This document shows positions 32,493 to 43,177 of a stretch of 64,000 nucleotides of DNA, in pieces; position 1 is the first letter of the stretch; every line of letters starts with the position of its first letter. Origin of the DNA: Adenophora triphylla var. japonica (taxonomy: Eukaryota > Streptophyta > Magnoliopsida > Asterales > Campanulaceae). The position numbers and the translations under genes were made by a program. The stretch spans positions 281,001-345,000 of the forward strand of contig JAFEMH010000745.1 in assembly GCA_022495995.1 (NCBI GenBank), in the 5' to 3' direction. Under the pieces are notes generated by a model. That model ran no database searches. It saw only the letters and a list, made by a program, of their open reading frames with translations, and was not told where the DNA came from.

Positions 32493-34037
32493 GATGGAGA
32501 ATCCCGTTAGATTGCAAAGGGGAGACGAGACCATTTTCTATCCGGTCTTCAATCTTGGGCGAGATATAACTTCCAAAATCACAAGGGCTGCTTGATTCTT
32601 CCTTCAAGATCAAGTCTTTATGGCATTTGAGGGATCTCCCGCCCGATTGGGATACGTTGAGAGCCGCAAAGCAAAGTTACGGGATGTCAGGAGACATGTT
32701 TCTTGTTTCTCTTACAACGAAATTGTCCCAACGCACGAAGACTTCGTGAGCCTTCGATTGGGGGTCCCGAGATTGAGGCTATATCTATTCCGCTGATCGG
32801 AGACGTGCCGGTGACGGTAAAGCTTGCATCTTTCTGCGAGATTCCTTTGGGAGAGGTGAGAGGATGATGGTAGCCCGCATAGGATTGACCTTTCGATATC
32901 CGGGCGGGTTTGGGTCTCCGGATATGGCTGCGACCACGGTGGCTATGGATGCTTTCATTCTCTGCGTATTCTCTATTTTGTTCACGCTGAGTCCGTGGGG
33001 ATGCTGTCATAGTGGTCTCTTGGACATGGTCGAAGGCTGCAGGGGCAGGAAGGATATTGTCCCCGCCGGTTTTGGGAGAGACATTTCATGGGATTGATAG
33101 GATGGCTCGGGGAGACCGTTTCATGAGGTCCAGAGTCCGGCTATGTTGACTTTGTGGGCTGCGGGGAGAGGCTCGGGGCTTTGCACGGGGCTTTGCCGAC
33201 TCGGTGCCCTTGGGTGATTTCTCGGAGAGGTGCGCCTAGGCGGCGAACGGGGTAGGCTGGGAGGCGATGATGGCTAGGCTATCCACTTCGGACATCCGTT
33301 GGTGGATACCACATTGGAGGTTGCGGACCGGGGAGGATATTTCGGGAGTCTTATGCTGTGAGGGTTCCGAGTTACTGCCGGTCATCCTTCTACATACCTG
33401 CTTGGTATCCGGGCGGTTTGGGGCTTTACGGGAGCCATTGAGTGATTGGGAGGACATCCGGACCATGGAGGTGGTGTCATTGGACATGAGAGATCCGGCC
33501 CGGCTTCTCTTTCTTCTCGAGGGCTTGGACACATCTTGCTTTCCCACCCGAGGCTATCTTCGGGAGCGGGAAGAGTACCATCTTGACCACCGTCTACTTG
33601 GGTAGTACGAGAGGGAGATGGGAGCGACTCGGGTTATCTTGGAGGATAGACGTCGAGCTTTATTGGGAGCCGGCGTGACTCGAGTAGGACTACGAGGAGG
33701 CGAGGCTAAGGCGAGTTGCCATAACCAATCGAGTGACTTGGTCGGGGATATGGAGGCTCGGTACAAGAGATTGTCCGAGGTCGCTCCTTTGGTGAGGCTC
33801 GGAGGGAGGAGGTGCGGACTCGTGCTCGTATAGAGAGCACTCATTGACACGGGGTTGGTAGAGGCTCCGGTGAGGATACCGAGAGGTCGGGATGAGGGAT
33901 ACCGAGCATTATTGAGAAGAAAAGGAAGAAGACTCGACGAGGCCGAGGAAAAGGGAAGAAAGGCGAAGAAGACTCGGCGAATGACGGTGACAAGTCTTTT
34001 CTCAAGATCCTCTTATTGCCATTTGCAAACACATTAG
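32493..34037 (+). pseudogene. Antisense gene 2 of element D
   Basis: It starts at the ATG at 32493 (MENPVRLQRGDETIFYPVFN) and is soon broken by a stop after ITRAA. Further pieces in shifting frames include LRDLPPDWDTLRAAKQSYG, GVPRLRLYL, IGDVPVTVKLASFC and RIGLTFRYPGGFGSPDMAATT. It ends with a very basic tail (RRKGRR, RKAKKTRR) near 34037. The base composition is GC-richer than the flanks, as in antisense gene 1. I do not recognise a family. Together with gene 1 it fills the space between integrase and the 3' LTR. Stops and frameshifts make it non-functional in this copy. Confidence 0.5.
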
Positions 34038-34699
34038 TTTATTTAGGCATTTTGTTGTATTTTAGATCTTTTTAGCGAGGTTAGCGTAGTTAAGAGGTAG
34101 ACCGTGCTTGAACTCATCAAGAAGTTTTTAACTTGTAATGAACAAGAAATATTATTTTAAAAATTAATCAAGACACACTTCATGGAAATTCAAATGCCTT
34201 TATTGATTGGGACCCGTTTTATGAAAACTGAAATACCCTTTACTATTTTTTTTAGGACGCACTTCATGGAAGCTTGATTGTCCCTTTTTATTGTTTAGGA
34301 CACATTTCATGGAAACTTAATCGTCCTTTTTATTGTTTAGACCGAACCATATATGGCTGCCTACGTTCCCCTTTTACAAGAAAGGCTAAGGGGCTCAGGT
34401 CTTCGTAGTTCATTCTGGTGAACTAAAAATTTTTTATGTGCGGCCATTTGTCTTTTGCCTAGACCGCCCTTTTTGGGGTTTCGGCCTAGTGGGCATTACT
34501 CTTTTTGCACTAAGATTTTTTTTTTTTTTTTTTTTTTTATATGTGCGGCCACTTGTCTTTTGCCTAGACCGCCCTTTTTGGGGTCTTCAGCCTAGCCGGG
34601 CATTACTCTTTTTGCACTAAGATTTTTTTTTTTTCTTTCTTTTTTTTTTATATATTTTTTATTATTTTTTTTTTTTAGATATAGTATCTTCGGAGTTTA
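34038..34699. repeat. Spacer of element D with short duplications and T-tracts
   Basis: Three copies of a phrase containing CACTTCATGGAA lie at about 34160-34330. Two copies of a roughly 104-base unit with CTAGACCGCCCTTTTTGGGG lie at about 34437-34640, each followed by a long T run. Confidence 0.75.
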
Positions 34700-35690
34700 T
34701 CACCGTTGACCGGGTGGACAAAGGGATTGCCATCCAAGTACGCAAGCTTCATTGCTCCTCCGACGTATTTTACGCACCACATAAGGGCCGATCCAGACGG
34801 GTTCCCATTTTCCCAGGGTTGTCTCGGTAGGGGCTTTACTTTCTGCACCAAGTCGCCCTCTTTGATGTCTCCGGCCTTGACCTTTTATCAAACGCTCGGC
34901 CATTCGCCTGCAGTAGGCTCGGGTGTGTTCCATGGCTTTTAGCCTTCTCTCGTCAAGCGTGGTTAATTCATCATGCCGGGCGCAACCATTCCACTTCATT
35001 GACACTGTTTTCCGGGAGGACCCTTAATGACGGGATTTCCAACTCCACCGGTAACACCGCTTCCATCCCGTAAGTTAGGGCAAAAGGAGTTTCTCCGTGG
35101 GCTTCGACAGACGTTACGTAGCCCCAGAGTGCTAGGTGCGGCTTTTCGGGCCAATCACGACCACGGGTGGCCATCTTCCGGATGATCCGCTCGAGCGTCT
35201 TATTAGCGGCTTCCACGGCTCCATTGGTTTGAGGTCCGTACGGACGACTTGTGGCGAGTAACTCAATCGACAGAGCAGCCTATCGCAGCCTCCTTCAAGT
35301 GTGACCCATTATCGTAAATGATCTCGTTGGGCACCCCATATCCTGCACATTATGTTTTCTTTGATGAACTGAGCCACTTTTCTGGAAGTGAGGACCTTGT
35401 AGGACTTGGCCTCTACCCACTTGGTGCAGTAGTCAATGACCACCAACACGAACTCGTGCCCATTGCTTCCTGCCGGGGATATTTTCCCTATCACGTCAAT
35501 GCCCCAAGTTGCAAACGGCCAAGGAGTCGTCATGCAAGACAGGTCATGAGGTGGGAGATGGTTGAGGTTGGCAAACCGCCGGCATTTGTCGCAGGTTCGG
35601 ACGTGCTGAACGCAGCCGTTTCCATGGAGATCCAAGAGTAACCCATTCTCGAGGATCACTTGCATCGTGGCTCGCATTCATGTGAGGACC
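34700..35690 (-). pseudogene. pol: Integrase of element D
   Basis: Reading right to left: zinc-binding end CDKCRRF, then the core WPFATWGIDVIG, VVIDYCTKWVEAKSY and FIKENIMCR. After frameshifts come a QTNGAVEAANKTLERI stretch holding the catalytic Glu, then HGETPFALTYGMEAVLPVE, and the tail with KWEPVWIGPYVVRKI. Order and motifs are those of a Tat-lineage integrase. At least three frameshifts or stops are visible, so the enzyme is dead. Confidence 0.85.
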
Positions 35691-36863
35691 GCAGTGGACC
35701 ATTGTGGATTTCGGTCATCAACTCTCTGGCTCTTTCTTGAGTGACACATAAGAGGAGTGGTCCTTGATACCGCTTCTTGTATAGGTTGCCTCCTAGAATG
35801 ACGTACCGAGAAGCCAACCTTTTCGGGGCTTGCAAGCTTTTGGCTCGACTCCTTCTTTTGGTCTACCTTCTTCGTCTCTCGAAAGCCGACTCTCCGTCTT
35901 TGAGGAATTGGTAACTGGATTGTACCAAGGTTCCTTTATAGGCTCGGGTCCTGTGTCCACTTCACAACAGAAAGTCGGGGCTTCTCTTCTACCGCTCTCG
36001 AAGGGCTTTATGGCTTTTCCTCTAGGATCTCTACCCGATGAGGCTAGAGTAGCTAGAGCATCTCGCGACTGTTCTTTTCCTCGGCAAGTAGTGGAAAGTT
36101 ACTTCTCGGAACCGTCCAAATAACTCCTCCATACGGGCATGATACCGTTGCAGACAGTGGTCTACGCCTTCCACTTGTTGGAGACTTGGTTGATGATCGT
36201 GGCCGAGTCTCCGTAAACTTCGAGCTCCTTGACATTTCTTTCTAAGGCGGCCTCCAAACCAAGAATGCGTGCTTCATACTCGGCGGCATTGTTCGTGGCA
36301 GAAAGTTCAACTTGAGGGCTATGGGGTATGCTCATCTTTCGGATCGACCAATAGCATTCCTACACCATTTCCTCTTTTGTTAGCGGCTCCGTCAAAGAAC
36401 AACCGCCATCTATTTTCGTGCTCAACCGCAAAGATCCCTTCATCGGAAATTGGGGTTCGTGCCCTCTCGTCTTCATTACTCGGGGAAATTCGCTAGGTGA
36501 TCCGACAATGCTTGACCCTTGATGGCCTTTCTCGGTCACATAGTTGATGTCGTATTCTCGCCAAGAAGAAGGACCACTTCGCTAGACGCATCGATAGGGA
36601 AGGCTTGTCAAAGATGTACTTGATGGGGTCCATTTTCGAGACCAAGTTCACAGTGGTGGGCTTGCATATAATGCTTCAACTTGCCGACTACCTGCACTCC
36701 CCGCACAGTGTCTTTTCACACGCCGAGTAATTGAGCTCACTCCCTTGTAGCTTCCTACGACAAAGTAAATGGCATTTTCTACCCGAGAGTCTTTCTTCTC
36801 TTGAGCAAGCATAGCCCCAACCGCCGTGTTCTGCGATGCTAGATGAGCGGTAAGAGGCTTCGC
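35691..36863 (-). pseudogene. pol: RNase H and archaeal-type RNase H region of element D
   Basis: Continuing pol between RT and integrase. The second RNase H is recognised by SATNNAAEYEARILGLEAAL followed by an ELEVYGDSATIINQV stretch near 36180-36310, the archaeal-type domain that marks Tat elements. The first RNase H lies upstream in broken frames. Several stops are present. Confidence 0.7.
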
Positions 36864-37860
36864 CTATGTGGGGGCATAGTACCGGGGATGCACTAAGTAT
36901 GCCTTGATCTGGTCAAAGGCGTCTTGGCATTCTTCGGTCCATTCTGTGTCCACATTCTTCTTCATGAGCTTGAAGATGGGCTCGCACATAGTGGTCAACT
37001 GATTGACAAAACGGCTGATGTACTGCAATTTTCCCATGAAGCTTTTGACTTCTGTCTGGGTTTGAGGTGGCCTCATATCCATGATAGCTTTGATCTTTCG
37101 GGGGTCAACTTCTATACCTCGCTCCGTGACCATGTACCCGAGCACTTTTCCCCTTGTCACTCCGAAGGTGCATTTGGCAGGGTTTAGTCTCATGGAATGC
37201 TGTCTCAACCTCTCAAAGAATTTTCGTAGGTCAACAAAGTGTTGCCCACCTTCTCCTTTGGAGTGGATTATCATATCATCTACGTAGACCTCAATCTCCT
37301 TGTGGATCATGTCATGAAAAAGCGCAGTCGCTGCCCTTTGGTAAGTAGCCCCGGCATTCTTGAGCCCGAATGGCATTACTGTATAACAGTAGGTTCCCCA
37401 TGGTGTGGTGAAGGCTGTCTTTTCTTGGTCTTCCTCGGCCATCTTGATCCGGTTGTAGCTCGCAAAACCATCAACGAAGGATTTGACTTCGTAGTTGGCA
37501 AAGTGGGAGTCCACCAGATGTCTATGTTTGCGTAGGGTAGTCGTCTTTGGGGCCGGCCTTGTTCGGATCTCGGAAATCCACACAAACAGCCGCACCTTCC
37601 CATTGGCCTTGGTTACGGTCACGATGTTGGACAACCATGTCGGGTATTCAATGACTCTAATGAATCCTACCCGCAGTAGCTTCTCAATTTCTTCTTTGAC
37701 CTGTAGGGACCATTCCGGCTTGATCTTTCTCGCCTCGCTTTATCGGCTTGGCATCTCGGTGCTAGAGGGATTCTGTGCTCTACTATCGAACCTGTCTAGC
37801 CCCGGCATATCTTTGTATGACCATGCAAACACGTCGACGTATTCTCCGAGCTCAATCAAT
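36864..37860 (-). pseudogene. pol: Reverse transcriptase of element D
   Basis: The open part is 37634-36864. It starts VTVTKANGKVRLFV and shows MPFGLKNAGATYQRA, the catalytic YVDDMIIHSKG, LNPAKCTFGV, LGYMVTERGIE and KLQYISRFVNQL. A frameshift near 37560 replaces the expected DLN...CPKD region. The N-terminal part (EEIEKLL-type) continues in another frame to about 37860. Family assignment is clear from the motif order. It is interrupted and incomplete. Confidence 0.88.
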
Positions 37861-38770
37861 CTGTCCCTTTCAACCCCCGGAAGAAGCTTCCAATCTGTGT
37901 CTCTTTAGGTTCCTCAATAGTACCCAAGTTCACACTTATCAAAACCTCCTCGGCAGCTTGGGCCCGGTTTTCCTCTTTTTCCGAAACCTGCTTAAAGATT
38001 TCTTTAATGTATTGTTCGTTTAGTGTGTTTGCATCTTGTTCAAATGATTCATTATTAACTGTTGTTAAGTTTTGAGTTAATTTATCATTTGTTAAGTTGG
38101 CAATAAGAGGATAATCATAAAGATTTGTCCTTTCGTTCAAGATAAGGGGAAAGATGACATCGATTACATTTTCATAATCCTCAGGCGTGAGGCCTTCGGA
38201 TGACTCGAGGACTCGGAATTCGAAGATTCCCGACTCAACCGAATAGACAACACCGACTCGGACCCTACACTACTTATTGACTCGAGGGGACTTGTCAAGG
38301 GTTGGACCGGGATCTCACTCCTTCTTGCCGTTGCCCTGGGAGTAGCAGCCTTGCGCCGTTCTTCGTAAAGTTGGAGACTTCGAACCGATCAAAAGCTTGC
38401 CGGAAATCATTAACAGCCTGTATCGTGGAAAGATGGTGAGGGGAACTAAAGTAACTTGTTGCAATCTTTCAAACTAGCTCTTCCGTAGCGACGGACTCAT
38501 TGATCAAGGGTCCGGCTCATCTTATCAATGCACCGCCGATAACTCATTTTCTCTTTATCGATCTTGGACACCACGACCTTGTCGTGTAGCTAATAGAAGG
38601 GTTGGCCTCGGATAATGCCGATGAAGTCTTCTTCGAGGGGGTCTTAATTCTTCCTTGACTCGGCTACGTATTCAATAAAGCTTTCGTGTTCTCGCTTCTA
38701 GGTCTCGCTAGCTTCTCATTGAACTTCACAATAGCCACAAATTCAGCACTTTCTCGCTTCAAGAGGATCG
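37861..38770 (-). other. Linker upstream of RT in element D
   Basis: The frame 38140-37856 shows EEVLISVNLGTIEEPKETQIG, the segment that precedes RT in Tat pol. I find no protease active site between here and the gag remnant, so the protease seems deleted or badly decayed. Confidence 0.6.
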
Positions 38771-39170
38771 CTATACACGGGGTATCAGCCGGACCGTACT
38801 TGGGGTGATGGGTTTCTTGACGGTTCCTTGGCATAATTGACATAGTAGTCGAACTTGCCTGAAGGCTCTCCTAAAGTTCCTACGCTCTTGTCCCCCGGCT
38901 TCGTATCTTTCCTTAAGCTTCTGCTGTGTGGACTTTCTTCTTCTTCTTCCTTGAAGGAGCGTCCTCATTGATCCATTCTTGATACTCATACTCGAGGCGC
39001 CTTTCGCAATCACATACATCATACCAGATGTGAGGCTTGGGTTGAACCGGGATGGCCCTTCCAATTGCTTGGTCATTACCGTTGTGGATTACCATGTTGG
39101 CCATTTTGACACCGAAAAGCCGACAAACCGAGGATTCTCGCGAACCGTTCGAGGATTCTCGCGCTAACAA
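38771..39170 (-). pseudogene. Gag-protease linker remnant of element D
   Basis: The frame 39170-38913 contains HIWYDVCDCERRLEYEYQEW and RKKKKKVHTAEA. A second frame has KSTQQKLKERYEAG. Both align with element A's linker at about 1820-1970 (HISYDVC, RKQKKKSSQQ, RERYEAG). The capsid core and zinc knuckle that should precede it are not found in 39171-40840. Confidence 0.7.
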
Positions 39171-40840
39171 GTCGCCGACCCGGTGTTCTCACCCACTTCT
39201 TTCTCGCTGCGGGAAAGGGATAGGAAAGGTTTAGACTCGGGGTAGGTGTTTGGGGTGAAGGCTCGGGCAATATGCAAATTAGAATCTTCAAGTTTACTTA
39301 AAACAGTGTCTTTTATTAATATCTATTTGGTTGGAAAAGGGGTTCTCGCCCTTCTTTTTCACAACTACTCTAGATCCTGGATCAGTGGGTTCCGTCACTA
39401 CGTCTATAAGCCCCTCGTATTCCACCCGTATTTCGACCTCCCAGTGGTGGACAGCCCGGGCGAGGGTCCTATAGGGCACGCGGATCCCACCGACCGAGAG
39501 TAAAGAACGCTCCTATCGGTTCTAGCGGGTCATAGGACCTTTCAACGCACGAGCGATGCGGATTATAGTCAAGGCAATACCGTGAAAGTCTCGTCTCTCT
39601 CGCCTCGACGGATCTTTGACAGAGTTTCGCTTGAGTGAATGACGGTTTTTGACTTTCGGTAATGTCCGAGAATATAATAGGCATGGGTCGGGCGGCAAAG
39701 CCGGATGACACGGTCACATTGAACTTCGTTGCATACGCAAAGGCGCGAGTCGGAATCGAAGTCGATGTCTTTGGTCAAGATCTTGCCAATTTTTCCTTGT
39801 CGGAATTTTGGCGTAGCTTCGCTTGAGCGAAAGATCTTTTATTTTGGCAAAGACTTGGTCTTGACTTTTACGCATTCCGTGCGGGTCAAGGTCAATAGTC
39901 AATGTCTGAGTCAAGATCCCACCGATTTTTCCTTATCGGAATTTCGGCACTTCGCTTGAGCGAAAATCTTGGCTTTCCGTTATGAGCTAAGGCTTGACCT
40001 TTACGTGGGTATGCAAGCTGGGCTATATGACACGGACTAGACCAAAAACCAACCAAAAGTCACGGATTTTTGAAACGTGTGACACGGACTGTGCATTGGT
40101 CGACACCGGCCGCCATGGGGAGGTTGGGATGATTCCGTGCGCGCCCGGAGCATCGTAAGGTTGTCCGTGATCGGCACTGGAACCACCCTCGGGTTTGAGG
40201 GACGTGCGTGCAAAAGTGTACAGGATATATCGGGTGCGCGTAGTGTGCGGTCTCCTAAAATTGTTCCTTTTTAGTTAAAACAGAGATTTTCATAAATGTG
40301 TTTTAAAGGAATGATTTTCGGGACGGGGAAAATGCAACACATAAGCACGTAAATTTTTCGGGAGCCCGGGCCACCATGGAGCCGAATAGCCCCAAGCCGC
40401 TAGGACTCGCGATTAACCATGATTTTTCCTGGTGGAATTTCCACTGAGGTCGTATGGTCAGAATCCTATGAGGATTAGCCGTACGACTGCATGGATCAAT
40501 TTTCCAGGTTCCACTCCTTTTGCTATTTTTCGGGTTGTTTCCCGTTCAAAGTATGCACAGATTCCAAGATGCAAATGATGCAATGCATGGTAAAAGAAAG
40601 CAAGCACGATTAATGAAATCGGCGATGGGAGTCTAACCCGCTCAAAGGGAAAAGCTTTTTGTATTTTTTTTCAAAATTTTTTTTTTTTTTTCAAAAAAGG
40701 ATACTGGTACGTGGGATTGTTAAACCACCTTGTTATCCCAAGCCCCGGGTTAGGGAGCGATACAGGAAGGGTAAGTGGGGTCCACCTATATACTAAGTAT
40801 CGACTTTTGTTTTGAAAATAAAGCTTTTCTCCTTTGGGAT
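39171..40840 (-). other. Leader region of element D with repeats and one palindrome module
   Basis: No coding frame recognised. A partly duplicated segment at about 39750-39975 repeats TCAAGATC...TTTTTCCTT and a near-palindrome TTCGCTTGAGCGAA (39822 and 39949, with a weaker copy near 39627). A paired-palindrome module lies at 40430-40515. Confidence 0.6.
40430..40515 (-). promoter_or_regulatory. Paired-palindrome module in the leader of element D
   Basis: AGGTCGTATGGTC (from 40447) and AGCCGTACGACT (40477-40488) are 30 apart. Longer arms begin CCTGGTGGAATT and end AATTTTCCAGG, pairing imperfectly. The position, about 360-390 bases after the PBS, parallels module 4 of element C. Confidence 0.6.
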
Positions 40841-40860
40841 GATCCCCAAATGAGTCGCCA
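40841..40860 (-). other. Primer-binding site of element D
   Basis: On the minus strand it reads TGGCGACTCATTTGGGGATC, related to the PBS of element C, three bases after the LTR end. Confidence 0.8.
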
Positions 40861-40863
40861 AAC

Positions 40864-42467
40864 CGTGAATGTGTGCCCAAAATTTTTGTTTATTGGAATT
40901 CACGCGAGTTTGAAGACATCCGAGTTATTTGAAAACGGAGTCGCCACGCCATTTTGATTACCTCAAAACTTTGAAAAAAGGTTTTATGGGTTCGGAGGTT
41001 AAGTTACCCCTTGGGAAGAACGTTTGGCGTTCACCCAAAGTGCCTTGCCGGAGCAAGTCTCCCTAGATTTCATTAATCGTGTTTGCTTGCGTGCTTTCTT
41101 TGTGTACATGTGTTTGAAAATAAGGGGGGGGAATGTCCCAAGTTATCTTCCGGACGTACAAACCATTTGTTGGTTGTCGCTCGGGATTCCTTGGAATTTA
41201 TGTATTTGGGATTATGATCCCGTCCTCATCTTATGACTTATGATCATCGCATTTTTAAGCCTCGGGACCCTCGGGACTTGCGTGATCGAGAGAATGACTC
41301 TCTTTTGGGTCAAAGATGAGGTTCTTTAGGAAGGAATGTCCTTAGCCCATCAATCCTACGCTTTAAGACGGTCGAGCTCGTATAGAGGCTTCATACTCAT
41401 TCTTAAGCGATAATCGGAGATATAGGGTTCAAGGTTATCATTTTCCTAAAGAAATCATGAACCTTTAATGGAAGGAACGATGCAAAGATGAGAACTTTTA
41501 CACCGGTCCGTTCCAAGGTTGGGGAAAGGGGAAATGCATGATAAAAAAATGACTCTTTAATGAAAAGATGACATTTTTAGGTTGCAAATGATGCTTTTTG
41601 ATTTAAAGAAATGATCTTTATGCAAATGATGCATAAAGATTTGATTTTTATGCAAATGATGCATTGAAAAAGGGGTTTTGATGCAAAGGATGCGTTTTCA
41701 TTGAAAAGATTGGATTTTTGTATGCAAATGATGCATAAAGATGACATTTTTATTGGAAAATAGGGATTTTAGGTGCAAAGGATGCACCTTTATGAAAAAG
41801 ACTACATTTTTATGACAAATGAGGTCTTAATGCATGCAAAGGGGAAAGGGGGTGATAAAGATATGATCTTTATGAATAAATGCCAAGTCCCAAGCAAGAT
41901 ATATGAATGCAATGAGCAAGTATATCAATTAAAATGCAAGGTTAGGGCGTGCGAGGTTACCAATCGTTTCCTTCGCTTCTTCGGACGGAGTTAGGAGGAG
42001 AGGTTCTTCTTGGGTCTTCAAGGAGGAGGGAGATGGCTTCTTGAGCTTCTTCTTCACCTTCTTGAGCCTTCAAGGGTTGTTCTTCACGTCTGGACTGCTA
42101 GGGAGTGTGTGTGTGATTGTTGGTGTTGTTGTTGTTGTTGAAATGGGTAGAGGAAGGCTCTATTTATAGGCCCGATAAGGCTAATGAAGCCGTGCGGCCG
42201 CAGCTCTTTGCAAATGAGGCCGTGCGGTCTTATCCATTGTGACTCAGCATTCTAGAACCATGCAAGGTGGCATCATTCTAGAAGCTTCTCCCTAATTAAG
42301 AAAAACGTGTTTTCTTAATTAGGAAGGCTCCTTACAGCCCTAATTTAAATTTGGGACTGTTCCAGGACATTTCCGGAACACTAGGAAGGTCCGGGGAATT
42401 ACCGGGAAATTTACCGAAATGTCGGGAAAATTAACCGGAAGGCATGAGCCAGATTTGGGTACTTACA
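40864..42467 (-). repeat. 5' LTR of element D (right side)
   Basis: 1604 bases, near-identical to 26358-27967. TATA box (minus strand) at 42160-42169. Module with AGCCGTGCGGCC (42188-42199) and GGCCGTGCGGTC (42218-42229) between GATAAG (42174-42179) and CTTATC (42229-42234). The inner end reads CGTG instead of TGTG. Confidence 0.93.
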
Positions 42468-42472
42468 GCTAC
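42468..42472 (+). other. Right target-site duplication of element D (GCTAC)
   Basis: Identical to 26353-26357. Confidence 0.93.
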
Positions 42473-42745
42473 ATTGGCCGCTAACTGCACGATGCGTATG
42501 TAAAAAGCCAAATTGATCCCTTAACAGTGCCACTAGACTCCATAGAGTCCTAAATGCGTAACCGCCAAACGCGGATATGAAAGCCTGCACCGGTTACGAC
42601 TGCTGATGCGTGGACTAGGCTCACGGCCATATTCTACATGCCCATATGAAAGCAGCTTACCTTGGCTCTTTCGAAATACGCCACGGACCTAAGAGTCCAG
42701 ATCGCGTAAAATCACTTAGGTGAATGGACGAGAGTGATGTGCAGT
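42473..42745 (+). repeat. Rest of the 150-bp tandem repeat of element B
   Basis: Completes the unit begun at 26337 and continues with another unit from 42600 (CTGCTGATGCG). Shared phrases are a GCCAC...GACT or GACC segment followed by ...AGTCC and an AACGCGG/ATCGCG segment. From 42746 to 43177 I see only AT-rich 3' sequence. Confidence 0.7.
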
Positions 42746-43177
42746 TGGAGCCCACAATACAGCCTGAGGTAAAACCTCAAAGTCTCAAAAGGCCACAATG
42801 AATTGTGATCATAGTGAAAAAGGTTAATTTTTATGACAAAACTTAAAAGGTTTTTTAATTAGTTACTATAAAGCTCAAAACATGGCCTACAAACTAATAA
42901 AGACATTACACTGCCCACTACCAAATATTGAGTATAAATGATCATTCACAAGTCATACAAGCTTAAGGAGAAAGAACAAGAGCAAGAATACGATTTTTTT
43001 AAAGTTACTTCTTTTTATAAACAAAGTATTCAAACACTGCAAAAACTCAAAAAGCTATAACACATAATAAGTGGATTAAACTTTCTTCATTGATAGATAA
43101 AAAGAAATTACAAAAGTCCTAAAATCTATTAGATGAAATGAATAAAGAAGCAAAAATTACAAAGAAAAATCATATTC

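Larger units (their letters stand above)
26358..42467 (-). mobile_element. Element D: 16-kb Tat-lineage element, minus strand, degraded
   Basis: LTRs at 26358-27967 and 40864-42467, GCTAC target duplications, PBS at 40841-40860 and purine tract at 27968-27984, all read on the minus strand. In element order: leader, gag linker remnant, RT, RNase H, second RNase H, integrase. Then two antisense (plus-strand) genes and a 50-bp minisatellite precede the 3' LTR. I find neither the Gag capsid core nor a protease active site, so the gag-pro part appears deleted. Its linker (RKKKKKVHTAEA) matches element A. Confidence 0.92.
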
